Positions 53,506 to 62,262 of a DNA stretch of 64,000 nucleotides are shown in pieces. The DNA is from Thalassobaculaceae bacterium (lineage in GTDB: Bacteria; Pseudomonadota; Alphaproteobacteria; Thalassobaculales; Thalassobaculaceae), in contig JARGOG010000004.1 of NCBI GenBank assembly GCA_029212785.1, positions 60,354 to 124,353 of the forward strand, read 5' to 3'. The position numbers and the translations under genes were made by a program. Below the pieces are notes generated by a model. It searched no databases. It was not told where the DNA came from and saw nothing but the letters and a program-made list of their open reading frames with translations. How positions within the stretch are numbered: the stretch's first letter is position 1; each line of letters starts with the position of its first letter.

Positions 53506-54411
53506 CTACTGCCCCATCTTCAGGCGTGGATCGAGCGCGTCGCGCAGCCCGTCGCCGAGAAAGTTGAAACTCATGACCGTCAGCGTGATCATCACGCCTG
53601 GCAGGATCGCCAGGAACGGTACGGTGTCGAAATAGCCTTGCGCATTGGTCAGCATGTTGCCCCAGCTCGCCAGCGGCGGCTGGATGCCGTAGCCTAGGTA
53701 ACTAATGTAGGATTCCATCAGCACTGCGGTCGCTACCTTGAGGGTGGCCGCGACCAGGATTGGCGCCATGGCATTGGGCAGGAGCTCACGAACCATGATG
53801 CGGGTATGGCTGGAGCCGTAGCAGACCGCGGCCTTGATGAAATCCTGTTCCTTCAGAGTCAGGATCTCTGACCGGATAATGCGGGCCACTTCCATCCAAC
53901 TGGTCAGCCCGATGATCAGGGAGATCGACAGCAGGGACGGCGTGACGAAGGCGGCGATGACCAGCAGCAGGAAGACCTGCGGGAAGCACAGCATGGTATC
54001 GACGAACCGCATCAGGACATTGTCGATCCAGCCGCCGAAATAGCCGGAAACGATCCCGACCAGGCTCCCTGTGATCACGGTCATCAGCATCGCCGTGATG
54101 CCCACCACCAGCGATATCTGTCCGCCATAGAGCAGGCGGCTCAACGTATCGCGGCCAAGTTCATCGGTACCAAGCGGGAAGGCGGCGTTGTCCCCGGGAG
54201 CCAGGAACCGCTGGGAGGTTTCGATCAGAAGCGGGTCATGCGGTGCCAGCAACGGCGCGCATAGGGCGGAACTCAGCAGGATGACAACCATCGCGCCGCC
54301 GACCACCGCCAGTCGGTGACGCAGGAAGCGGCGGAACACGCTTCGTGACAGCTTCTTGGAGCGCATCGGCGTCAGGTCGACGGTCGTCCCGATATTGTCC
54401 GTTTCGGTCAC
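53506..54411 (-). CDS. ABC transporter permease, DppC/OppC type
   Basis: A 301-aa inner-membrane protein with about six hydrophobic segments. Marks are PHDPLLIETSQRFLAPG, HPLGTDELGRD-like FPLGTDELGRDTLSRLLYGG, GYFGGWIDNVLMRFVDTML and the EAA loop EQDFIKAAVCYGSSHTRIMV. The GTG start at 54411 is 53 bp after the DppB-type gene. Works with the protein at 54465 and the binding protein at 51759. Confidence 0.93.
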   Translation of the reverse strand: MTETDNIGTTVDLTPMRSKKLSRSVFRRFLRHRLAVVGGAMVVILLSSALCAPLLAPHDPLLIETSQRFLAPGDNAAFPLGTDELGRDTLSRLLYGGQISLVVGITAMLMTVITGSLVGIVSGYFGGWIDNVLMRFVDTMLCFPQVFLLLVIAAFVTPSLLSISLIIGLTSWMEVARIIRSEILTLKEQDFIKAAVCYGSSHTRIMVRELLPNAMAPILVAATLKVATAVLMESYISYLGYGIQPPLASWGNMLTNAQGYFDTVPFLAILPGVMITLTVMSFNFLGDGLRDALDPRLKMGQ

Positions 54412-54464
54412 ACCTGCATTTCCTTATCCAGAGCGAGTTGGCATTTGGCCCGGACGCACCACCG

Positions 54465-55421
54465 TCATCCCTCCAACCGGATCCGAGGGTCGACCATTGC
54501 CACGCCGATATCGGCGAGCAGGTTTCCGACGATGACGAAGACCGCGGTGAACATCATCAGCCCCATCAGGACCGGGTATTCCTTCATCGTCAGGGCATCG
54601 ACGAACAGTCGTCCCATCCCTGGCCAGCCGAAGATGGTCTCGGTGACCAGAGCGCCGGAGAACAGGAAGGGCATTTGCACGCCGAGCAGGGCGATCAGCG
54701 GGATCGCGGCATTCGGGAAGGCATGTCGGGTGATGACCAGCCGGTTCGACAGGCCCTTGGCATGAGCCGTGCGGATGTAGTCCTGCCCGATGACTTCCAG
54801 GAACCCTGAGCGGGAGTATCGGCTCCACGTCGCCACGATCACCAGGGACAAAACCACTGTGGGCAGCACGAGATGATGCAGCAGATCCAGTACGTTGCCC
54901 TCTTCGCCGAGTTCGAACATCCCGCCTGAAGGGAACCACCGCATCTCCACGGCGAAGACGAAGATCGCCATGAGCCCGAACCAGAAGGTTGGGAAGGACA
55001 GCGCGAACATCGCGCCGGTCGTCGCCAGGTAGTCGAATATCGAATATCGCTGGACTGCGCCGAGCATGCCGATGCCGGTGCCGAGCAGGATCGCGATGGA
55101 CAGGGACAGTCCGGCCAGCAGAAGGGTCGCCGGGACCCGCTCAAGGATCACGATGAGCACGGGACGGCCGCCGAAGAACGTGTTGCCCCAATCGCCGACC
55201 AGCATGTTTCCGGCCCAACGCATGTATTGGATGTAGGTCGGCTGATCCAGGCCGTAGATCACCTTGATGCGTTCAATATCCTGAACCGACACGGTCGGGT
55301 TGAGCGTGTACACCCCGAGGGGCCCCCCGGGCGCCAGATGCATCAGGGCGAAGCCGATGATCGACACGCCGATCAGCAGCGGGATCGCGTAGAGCAATCT
55401 CTTCAGGATGAATTGAAGCAC
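54465..55421 (-). CDS. ABC transporter permease, DppB/OppB type
   Basis: A 318-aa inner-membrane protein with about six hydrophobic segments. Opening MLQFILKRLLYAIPLLIGVS, then LAPGGPLGVYTLNPTVS, LGTGIGMLGAVQRYS, and the EAA loop GQDYIRTAHAKGLSNRLVIT, ending DIGVAMVDPRIRLEG. First gene of the operon; GTG start. No ATPase gene follows on this strand or elsewhere in the window. Confidence 0.93.
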   Translation of the reverse strand: MLQFILKRLLYAIPLLIGVSIIGFALMHLAPGGPLGVYTLNPTVSVQDIERIKVIYGLDQPTYIQYMRWAGNMLVGDWGNTFFGGRPVLIVILERVPATLLLAGLSLSIAILLGTGIGMLGAVQRYSIFDYLATTGAMFALSFPTFWFGLMAIFVFAVEMRWFPSGGMFELGEEGNVLDLLHHLVLPTVVLSLVIVATWSRYSRSGFLEVIGQDYIRTAHAKGLSNRLVITRHAFPNAAIPLIALLGVQMPFLFSGALVTETIFGWPGMGRLFVDALTMKEYPVLMGLMMFTAVFVIVGNLLADIGVAMVDPRIRLEG

Positions 55422-55668
55422 GGCGCTCCTTCTCCGGTCGAAGATGCATCCGGGATCGTCAATGCGAGAATGCTGCGGCGCACCCTAAGAGGAGGGTTAG
55501 CCGTCGAAGATTATGAAACGGTAACGGTGAGTCGAGGGTCGGTCCAGGGGTCGAATTAATTTTATGAAGACGCGGTACATGCGTTGACTCGACTCAAAAA
55601 GGCGCGCGAACATCTTGGATGCGGCTATGCGGTCGCGTCCTTTCGTATGCTCCGATCTTCGGGGCGCA
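55422..55668. promoter_or_regulatory. Divergent control region between the peptide importer and sox operons
   Basis: About 250 bases separate the oppositely directed DppB-type gene and soxB. It contains AT-richer DNA near 55505-55570 (including GAATTAATTTTATG) that could hold both promoters. I found no clear palindrome or riboswitch. Confidence 0.45.
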
Positions 55669-56937
55669 ATGACGGCAGACATCGTGCGATATTCAATATT
55701 TTCATTGGCTAAGCAAGCACTTGCCAGCCACTCGGGATGGCCGGAGGCATGGCGCAAGCCCGAGCCGAAGAAGCGCTACGATGTGGTCATCATTGGTGGT
55801 GGTGGGCACGGGCTTGCCGCGGCCTACTATCTGGCCAAGCTCCACGGATTGCGGAACATCGCAGTGCTGGAAAGGGGCTGGATCGGGGGCGGCAACACCG
55901 GCCGAAACACGACGATCGTGCGATCCAACTACTTCCTGCGGGACAACGCGAATTTCTACGAACACTCGCTCAAGCTGTGGGAAGGGCTGAGTCAGGATCT
56001 GAATTTCAACGTCATGTTCAGCCAGCGCGGAAACATCATTCTCAATCATGACTTTGGTGGCGCCGACGGAGCCAGGACCCGGTACAACGCCTTGCGCCTG
56101 AACGGAATTGACGGCGAGTACCTGACGCGTGAGCAGGTGAGGTATCGGGTTCCCGACCTCGATTTTTCACCGACGGCCCACTTCCCGGTATTCGGTGCGG
56201 TCAATCAGCCGCGCAGCGGCATCGCCCGGCATGACGCGGTTGCGTGGGGATACGCCCGCGCCGCCGACAGTCTCGGCGTCGATATCATCGAGAACTGCGA
56301 GGTCACCGGGTTCGACATCCAGGACGGTACGGTCAAAGGAGTGCAGACCAACCGGGGCGACATCGCCGCCGGCAAGGTCGGGATCGCCGTGGCCGGTCAC
56401 TCCGGCGTGGTGGCCGGCATGGCGGGGCTCCGCTTGCCGATCGAAACTCATCTGCTCCAGGCCATGGTATCGGAGCCGGTCAAACCGTTCCTCGACACCG
56501 TGGTCATTTCTCCCGGCGTCCATGTCTATGTCAGTCAGACCGACAAGGGCGAGGTGCTCATGGGGGGCGCGCTGGACGGTTACAATTCCTATTCCCAACG
56601 CGGTACCTGGCCGACGATCGAGGACGTGGTCGCCGGTGCGGTTGCCATGTTCCCACGGTTGCGGGGCCTGCGGTTGATGCGCACCTGGGGCGGGGTGATG
56701 GACATGACCATGGATGGCTCGCCCATCATCTCGAAGACGCCGATCCGCCATCTCTATATCGATGGTGGCTGGTGTTATGGCGGCTTCAAGGCCACGCCCG
56801 GCTCGGGCTGGGTGTTCGCTCACACCATCGCCAATGACGCCCCGCACAAGCTGAATGAGGCGTTCTCGCTCGAGCGATTCCGGTCGGGTCGGGTCTTGAC
56901 CGAGCGTGGCGTGGGTAACTTCCCGCATCATCATTAG
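55669..56937 (+). CDS. soxB: Sarcosine oxidase beta subunit
   Basis: A 422-aa flavoprotein subunit of heterotetrameric sarcosine oxidase. The opening VRYSIFSLAKQALASHSGWP is typical of SoxB; the FAD site is VVIIGGGGHGLAAAYYLAKL. His188 in ARHDAVAWGYARAAD matches the segment holding the covalent FMN His. The C-terminal GGWCYGGFKATPGSG is conserved. It oxidises sarcosine (N-methylglycine) to glycine, passing the methyl group as formaldehyde or to tetrahydrofolate. The ATG at 55669 fits family length best; an earlier in-frame start at 55615 exists. Confidence 0.94.
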   Translation: MTADIVRYSIFSLAKQALASHSGWPEAWRKPEPKKRYDVVIIGGGGHGLAAAYYLAKLHGLRNIAVLERGWIGGGNTGRNTTIVRSNYFLRDNANFYEHSLKLWEGLSQDLNFNVMFSQRGNIILNHDFGGADGARTRYNALRLNGIDGEYLTREQVRYRVPDLDFSPTAHFPVFGAVNQPRSGIARHDAVAWGYARAADSLGVDIIENCEVTGFDIQDGTVKGVQTNRGDIAAGKVGIAVAGHSGVVAGMAGLRLPIETHLLQAMVSEPVKPFLDTVVISPGVHVYVSQTDKGEVLMGGALDGYNSYSQRGTWPTIEDVVAGAVAMFPRLRGLRLMRTWGGVMDMTMDGSPIISKTPIRHLYIDGGWCYGGFKATPGSGWVFAHTIANDAPHKLNEAFSLERFRSGRVLTERGVGNFPHHH

Positions 56938-56948
56938 GAGAGCGTGGC

Positions 56949-57224
56949 GTGTTGTTGATCTCCTGCCCCTATTGCGGCGAGCGACCCGAGGAAGAATTCG
57001 CCTTTGGCGGCGATGCGTCGGTCGTACCTCCCAATGGGGCCGGCGAGGGGGCTCCCGTCGGAACCGAGACCTTCGCCGACTACCTCTACTTGCGCGACAA
57101 TCCGAAGGGGAGGCATCGCGAACATTGGATTCATCGCTACGGATGCCAACGTTGGATCGAGGTCGAGCGCGACACAGTAACCCATGAGATCCACGCGGTG
57201 CGCGTGGCCGGAGAGGGGAAATGA
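56949..57224 (+). CDS. soxD: Sarcosine oxidase delta subunit
   Basis: A 91-aa zinc-binding subunit. The probable zinc ligands are Cys6 and Cys9 (CPYCGERP) with His59 and Cys66 (EHWIHRYGCQRW), the known SoxD pattern. FADYLYLRDNPKGRH is the conserved middle. GTG start after the soxB stop by 11 bp; overlaps soxA by 4 bp. Confidence 0.94.
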   Translation: MLLISCPYCGERPEEEFAFGGDASVVPPNGAGEGAPVGTETFADYLYLRDNPKGRHREHWIHRYGCQRWIEVERDTVTHEIHAVRVAGEGK

Positions 57225-60172
57225 CCGGCGCGCGGCGGGTCCCCGGTGCAGGGTTGCTGGCCGGAGCGCCGGCAGTGTCGTTCAGTTTCGACGGCCGGCG
57301 TCATACGGGCGTTGCCGGAGAGAGCCTGGCGACGGCTCTGCTGGCGAATGGCGAACGGACGATCGCCCGCAGTTTCAAGTATCACCGGCCCCGTGGGGTG
57401 ATGGGCGTCGGCAACGAAGACCCGGCCGGCCTGGTCACGCTGGCGCGGCCCAGCGGCGACGAACCGAATTCCCGCGCCACGATGGTCGAATTGTACGATG
57501 GGCTGGCCGCGCGCGGCCAGAATGCCTGGCCATCTGTGCGCTGGGACATGACCGCGGTGACGGACCTGCTGTCGCCTCTGTTCCCGGCGGGATTCTATTA
57601 CAAGACCTTCATGGGGCCGGCGGCGGCCTGGCCGCTCTATGAGAAGGTGATCCGGCGCATCGCCGGCCTCGGTGCGGTGCCGGCCACGCCCGACACCGAG
57701 CTCTGCACGAGCACCCACGCCCATGGGGATCTGTTGATCGCCGGTGGCGGTGCGGCCGGACTTCAGGCCGCCCTGGTCGCCGCCCGGGCCGGTGCCCGCG
57801 TGCTCCTGGCGGACGAGAATCCATGGTTCGGCCTCGGCCTGCTGGGCGAAGACGCTCGGATCGATGGTGAGCCCGCGCAGACCTGGGCCAAGGCGGCGCT
57901 CGAAGAGCTTTCCGGGCTGGAGAACGTCACCCTGCTTCCTCGGACAACCGTTGCCGGCCGGTACGAGCAGGGCTTTGTGATCCTGTGCGAGAAGCTGCGG
58001 GACGGCCCCGCACTGGCGGGCGATCCGTCGCCTCGTTGGCGGCTGTGGAAGCTTCGGGTCGGCAGTACGATCATCGCGACCGGGGCGATAGAACGACCCA
58101 TGGTTTTCGCCAATAACGACCGGCCCGGCGTGATGACCGTCGGGGCCGTGGGGGCTTACCTGAACCGGTACGGACTGCTGGTCGGCGAACAGGTCGTCAT
58201 CGCCGCATCCGACGACGACGCGCACCGGGTCGCGTCGCAGCTCGCGCGGGCCGGGGCGGAAGTAACCGTCGCCGACACACGGGACTCCGGTAGTGGAGTT
58301 GCCGCGGCGGCCGGCGTCGAGGTGCTCTGGCGCTCACGGGTGGCCGACACCGCGGGCCGGGGCGGCGTCGCAGGCGTTCAGATCGAAGGCCCGTCGGGCC
58401 GGCGGTGGATCTCGGCGACGATCGCTGCCAGCCGTGGGGGATGGAGCCCGGCGCTGCATCTGTACGCGCAGACGGGTGGCAAGGCGGTGTGGGACGACGC
58501 GCGCGCGATGTTCGTGCCGGGCGCTCCGGAAATCGGTGCGGTGACCGTCGGCCCGTGCAACGGGACGATGGATCTGGCGGCGGCCCTGGCGGAGGCCACG
58601 GCGGCGTCCTCGGCCGTCTGTGGCGAGCTCGGTTATTCGGTGACCTCGGCTGTTCCCACGGTTGATGGCGCCGATACGGCCTCCGGAATCCCCGGCTTCG
58701 CCACACCGGCAAACCGTAAACGCAGCTTCGTGGACGTGCAGAACGACGTCACTATTGCGGATCTCGATCTGGCGGTGCGCGAGGGCTACCGCTCAATCGA
58801 GCATGTGAAGCGCTACACCACGCTGGGCATGGGCACCGACCAGGGCAAGCTGGGCAACATCAATGGTATTCGGGCGATCGCAGAAGCACGGGGCGAACCG
58901 ATGTCGTCGGTCGGCACGACGCGCTTCCGTCCGCCCTACGTACCGCTGCCCATCGGTGCCGTCGCCGCCCACATGTCGCCCGAACATCATCATCCGATGC
59001 GTCGGACTGCGATCCACGACCTGCATGCTCAGGCCGGATGCGTTTGGCTGAAGGCTGGTGCGTGGCTACGGCCGCAGTTCTACCGTCGCGGCACGGAGAC
59101 GGATCTGGAAGCGGTGAACCGCGAGGTGCTGGCGGTGCGCAACAATGTCGGGCTGGTCGATGTCTCGACGCTTGGCAAGATCGAGTTGGCGGGTCCGGAC
59201 GTCGTGACGTTCCTGAACAGGATCTATACCAACGGGTGGTCGACACTGAAGCCGGGGATGGGACGCTATGGTCTGATGTTGCGCGAGGACGGTGTCGTCT
59301 TCGACGACGGCGTCACCATGCGGCTCGGCGAAAGCCACTATGTCATGAGCACGACATCCGGCGGCGCCGGCGCTGTGCGTGAATGGATGACGCGGCTGCT
59401 TGAAACCCGTTGGCGCGATCTGAACGTGGCGGTGGTGCCGGTGACTGAGCAATGGTTCGCCGCCGCCCTGGCCGGACCGATGGCGCGGGACGTGCTCGCA
59501 CGCGTCGCCGAAGGGTTCGATGTGTCGAACGAGGCGTTCCCGTTCATGGGCGCGCGCGTGGGCAAGATCGCCGGCATTCCTGCGCGCGTGTTCCGCATCA
59601 GCTTCTCCGGCGAGATGAGCTACGAGATCAATGTGCCCTCGGATCGGGCCGTTGAGCTATGGAAGGCGCTGCTCGAGGCGGGCAAGCCGGAAGCCATGGC
59701 ACCATATGGCGTCGAATCCATGGGCGTGCTCCGGCTCGAAAAAGGCCATTTCGTCGTGGGGCGGGAGGCTGACGGGCGGACCACCCCCTATGATCTTGGT
59801 CTTGGGCGGATGGTCAGCTCCAAGAAGTGGTTCATCGGCAAGGAAGCGCTCGACTTCCCGGAGATGAAGAATCCGCAACGCCGTCACGTGGTCGGCATCG
59901 TGCCGGTCGACAGGAAACAGCGGCTACCCGGCAGCGCCCATCTGATCCACGCGGACCAGATCGACGCGGTGGGCGCCAGTCAGGGATGGATCGTCTCTTC
60001 GGCCTGGAGCCCGACCTTCGATCACGACATCGCCCTCGCGCTGCTGGACGGGGGGCAGGCGCGGCATGGTGAGCGGATGCTTGCCTATGCGCCGATCGGC
60101 GGAGGGAAGGCCGATGTCGAGATTGTCTCGCCGCACTTCTACGATCCCGACGGAGGACGGCAGATTGGCTAG
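57221..60172 (+). CDS. soxA: Sarcosine oxidase alpha subunit
   Basis: A 983-aa subunit of normal length. An N-terminal ferredoxin-like part (VSFSFDGRRHTGVAGESLAT, RSFKYHRPRGVMG) is followed by a pyridine-nucleotide domain (LLIAGGGAAGLQAALVAARA) and, from about 590, an aminomethyltransferase/tetrahydrofolate domain (VGLVDVSTLGKIELAGPDVV, ISFSGEMSYEINVPSD). The latter transfers the methyl-derived carbon to folate. Overlaps soxD by 4 bp and soxG by 8 bp. Confidence 0.95.
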   Translation: MTGARRVPGAGLLAGAPAVSFSFDGRRHTGVAGESLATALLANGERTIARSFKYHRPRGVMGVGNEDPAGLVTLARPSGDEPNSRATMVELYDGLAARGQNAWPSVRWDMTAVTDLLSPLFPAGFYYKTFMGPAAAWPLYEKVIRRIAGLGAVPATPDTELCTSTHAHGDLLIAGGGAAGLQAALVAARAGARVLLADENPWFGLGLLGEDARIDGEPAQTWAKAALEELSGLENVTLLPRTTVAGRYEQGFVILCEKLRDGPALAGDPSPRWRLWKLRVGSTIIATGAIERPMVFANNDRPGVMTVGAVGAYLNRYGLLVGEQVVIAASDDDAHRVASQLARAGAEVTVADTRDSGSGVAAAAGVEVLWRSRVADTAGRGGVAGVQIEGPSGRRWISATIAASRGGWSPALHLYAQTGGKAVWDDARAMFVPGAPEIGAVTVGPCNGTMDLAAALAEATAASSAVCGELGYSVTSAVPTVDGADTASGIPGFATPANRKRSFVDVQNDVTIADLDLAVREGYRSIEHVKRYTTLGMGTDQGKLGNINGIRAIAEARGEPMSSVGTTRFRPPYVPLPIGAVAAHMSPEHHHPMRRTAIHDLHAQAGCVWLKAGAWLRPQFYRRGTETDLEAVNREVLAVRNNVGLVDVSTLGKIELAGPDVVTFLNRIYTNGWSTLKPGMGRYGLMLREDGVVFDDGVTMRLGESHYVMSTTSGGAGAVREWMTRLLETRWRDLNVAVVPVTEQWFAAALAGPMARDVLARVAEGFDVSNEAFPFMGARVGKIAGIPARVFRISFSGEMSYEINVPSDRAVELWKALLEAGKPEAMAPYGVESMGVLRLEKGHFVVGREADGRTTPYDLGLGRMVSSKKWFIGKEALDFPEMKNPQRRHVVGIVPVDRKQRLPGSAHLIHADQIDAVGASQGWIVSSAWSPTFDHDIALALLDGGQARHGERMLAYAPIGGGKADVEIVSPHFYDPDGGRQIG

Positions 60173-60638
60173 CGATCCCGCAGGTGTAACGGTCGCGCCG
60201 CTGACCGGCCTACAGAAGCGGTTGGTGCGCTGGGCCGGAAGCCCCGGTACCCTGGAGACATCGGAAGCCACCGTCATCCGCCACGACGTGGCAGTCGGTG
60301 AGACCGTCCTGATTTCCGAAGACGCCTCGGTCCTTCCTGCGCCCGGGGTCGACGAAGCTGGTACTCGGCTGGTGGTCGATCAGTCCGCTGCCCAACTCGC
60401 CTTCCGGGTCAGCGGCGCCAAGGCTCGCGCGCTGATTGCCAAAGGAACGGCGGTGGATCTGCACGACAGCGCCTTTGCCGTCGGCGCGACCGTGGGGACC
60501 CGGTTCGGTGCGTTCCGGGTTCTGCTGGTCCGCTCGGCGTCGGATGTCTTCGATCTGCATATCGACCGGAGCTTTGGGGACGCCCTGATGGATCTGCTGC
60601 TCGATTACGGAGCGGAGTTCGGGGTGAGGGAGGGGTGA
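60165..60638 (+). CDS. soxG: Sarcosine oxidase gamma subunit
   Basis: A 157-aa protein, somewhat short for SoxG. Characteristic segments are VDQSAAQLAFRVSGAKARAL, AKGTAVDLHDSAFAVG, and the end LLLDYGAEFGV. The TTG start at 60165 follows GGAGG by 8 bases and overlaps the soxA stop; an in-frame start further left would sit deep in soxA. Completes the soxBDAG set. Confidence 0.85.
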   Translation: MASDPAGVTVAPLTGLQKRLVRWAGSPGTLETSEATVIRHDVAVGETVLISEDASVLPAPGVDEAGTRLVVDQSAAQLAFRVSGAKARALIAKGTAVDLHDSAFAVGATVGTRFGAFRVLLVRSASDVFDLHIDRSFGDALMDLLLDYGAEFGVREG

Positions 60639-60639
60639 G

Positions 60640-62262
60640 ATGATCACGGAACCGACACAGCCGCCCGTCGACCCAACCTCCGTGAATGGTCTGCGACCCA
60701 CGGTCGACGAGGACGTGGACGTTCTTGTGGTCGGCGCCGGGATCGCTGGGTGCACCGCGGCGATCGAGGCGGCAAGGGTCGGTCTGTCGGTGGTCCTGGT
60801 GGACGAGAATCCGGTCGATGCAGAGGCGATGGGAAACGAGATTCCGGTGCATTTCGGCAACCGGATGACGGGCGCTGTGCGAAACCGCAACGCCATGATG
60901 GAGGCCGTACTGGAAGCCTCGCCCCTGTTGGTTGAAGCGTTCGAGGCTGGGGTCGATGTTCGGCTGTCGACGGCATGCTGGGGTGTCTTTACCGCCGCTC
61001 CGACGGCGGCATGGGTCGATCGACCGATCGCCGGCCTCGTTGACAGCGGCGGTGTAAAGCATCTCGGTTTTACCTCGGTGGTCTTCGCCACCGGCACGCG
61101 CGACATGGGGCTCGCCTTTCCCGGATGGGATCTGCCCGGTGTGATGGGGGCCGTCGCGGCGCGTCGGCTGGCGACCACATACGGCGCGTTGGATGCCGAG
61201 AGAGCGGTGGTTGTCGGCAGCGGCACCGAAGCCTTGCTTGCGGCCCTCGACCTCGCCAAGAGCGGCGTCGCCGTTGTGGCGGTCGTTGAAGCCGCATCCG
61301 CCTCTCCGGCATCGGCCGATCTGATCGCTCAGATCGCCGGCCTCGGTATCGAGGTGCTCACCGACAGTGTCATCGCGCGGGCCAAGGGCGATGCCGGCGG
61401 TGTGATCGAGGTGACCGTCGCCAGGGTGAATGCCGAGGGCCGTCAGGATCCGGCAAGTGAACGTCCTCTAGCTTGCGACACGGTCGTGCTGGGGATCGCC
61501 GCCGTTCCGGTGATCGACCTCTTGGAGGCGGCGGGCTGTCGAACCGTCTTCGATCCGACGCGCGGCGGCCATGTGCCGGTGATCGACGGCCGGCAGACGA
61601 CGACGCTGGCCGGTCACTATGCGGTCGGCGATGTCGCAGGGCTCTGGTCGGAAAAATCCACCGATCCGGAAATCGCCAAGGCGGAAGCGCGACGGGCGGT
61701 CTCGGCGATCCTGAAGACAGAGAACGCGGGTGAGGCGCTTGCCACTCCCGAGCCGGCTGGACCGGACAGGGGCGATTTGGACGGCTATCTGAAGCATTGG
61801 GTCCGATCCACGGTCGTCGCCGCGGCGGGCGAGCCGTTCTTGTGCCAATGCGAGGATGTTACCGCACGCGATGTACTCGGCGTCCGGCCGCCGAAGTACC
61901 TCGGTTGGGAACCGGCCACACAGAAGCCGTCGGATCTGGCGTCCCTGCTCGGCAACGGCCCTCCCAATCCGGATCAGGTCAAACGTCTGACCCGCGCCGG
62001 TATGGGGCAGTGTCAGGGCAGACGATGCCGCGAGCAGGTGGCGGTGCTGTTGGCGCTGGAGACCGGGCGACCCTTGGGCGAGATAGCACTGGCGACCTAC
62101 CGCGCGCCGGTCCGTCCGATCGCACTCGCCCAGTTCTCCGAGACGGCGGAGGTGCCGGAGATGAGCGCGCACTGGCAGGCATGGTTCGGCATCCCCTCAA
62201 TGTGGCTGGCGCCGTGGGATCTCGGTCCGGGCGGTACGCTGCCGGAGGACGTCGATGGCTGA
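60640..62262 (+). CDS. FAD-dependent dehydrogenase subunit with C-terminal BFD-like Fe-S site (HcnB/OoxA type)
   Basis: A 540-aa flavoprotein. The FAD site is VLVVGAGIAGCTAAIEAARV (near residue 30); a second nucleotide site is VVVGSGTEALLAALDLA. The C-terminus has Cys402-x-Cys404 (FLCQCEDV) and Cys458-x4-Cys463 (GQCQGRRCRE), a BFD-like [2Fe-2S] site. This layout matches HcnB, OoxA and LhpA-like subunits of amine-oxidising complexes. It follows soxG by 1 bp and overlaps the next gene by 8 bp, so both are in the sox operon. Confidence 0.88.
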   Translation: MITEPTQPPVDPTSVNGLRPTVDEDVDVLVVGAGIAGCTAAIEAARVGLSVVLVDENPVDAEAMGNEIPVHFGNRMTGAVRNRNAMMEAVLEASPLLVEAFEAGVDVRLSTACWGVFTAAPTAAWVDRPIAGLVDSGGVKHLGFTSVVFATGTRDMGLAFPGWDLPGVMGAVAARRLATTYGALDAERAVVVGSGTEALLAALDLAKSGVAVVAVVEAASASPASADLIAQIAGLGIEVLTDSVIARAKGDAGGVIEVTVARVNAEGRQDPASERPLACDTVVLGIAAVPVIDLLEAAGCRTVFDPTRGGHVPVIDGRQTTTLAGHYAVGDVAGLWSEKSTDPEIAKAEARRAVSAILKTENAGEALATPEPAGPDRGDLDGYLKHWVRSTVVAAAGEPFLCQCEDVTARDVLGVRPPKYLGWEPATQKPSDLASLLGNGPPNPDQVKRLTRAGMGQCQGRRCREQVAVLLALETGRPLGEIALATYRAPVRPIALAQFSETAEVPEMSAHWQAWFGIPSMWLAPWDLGPGGTLPEDVDG

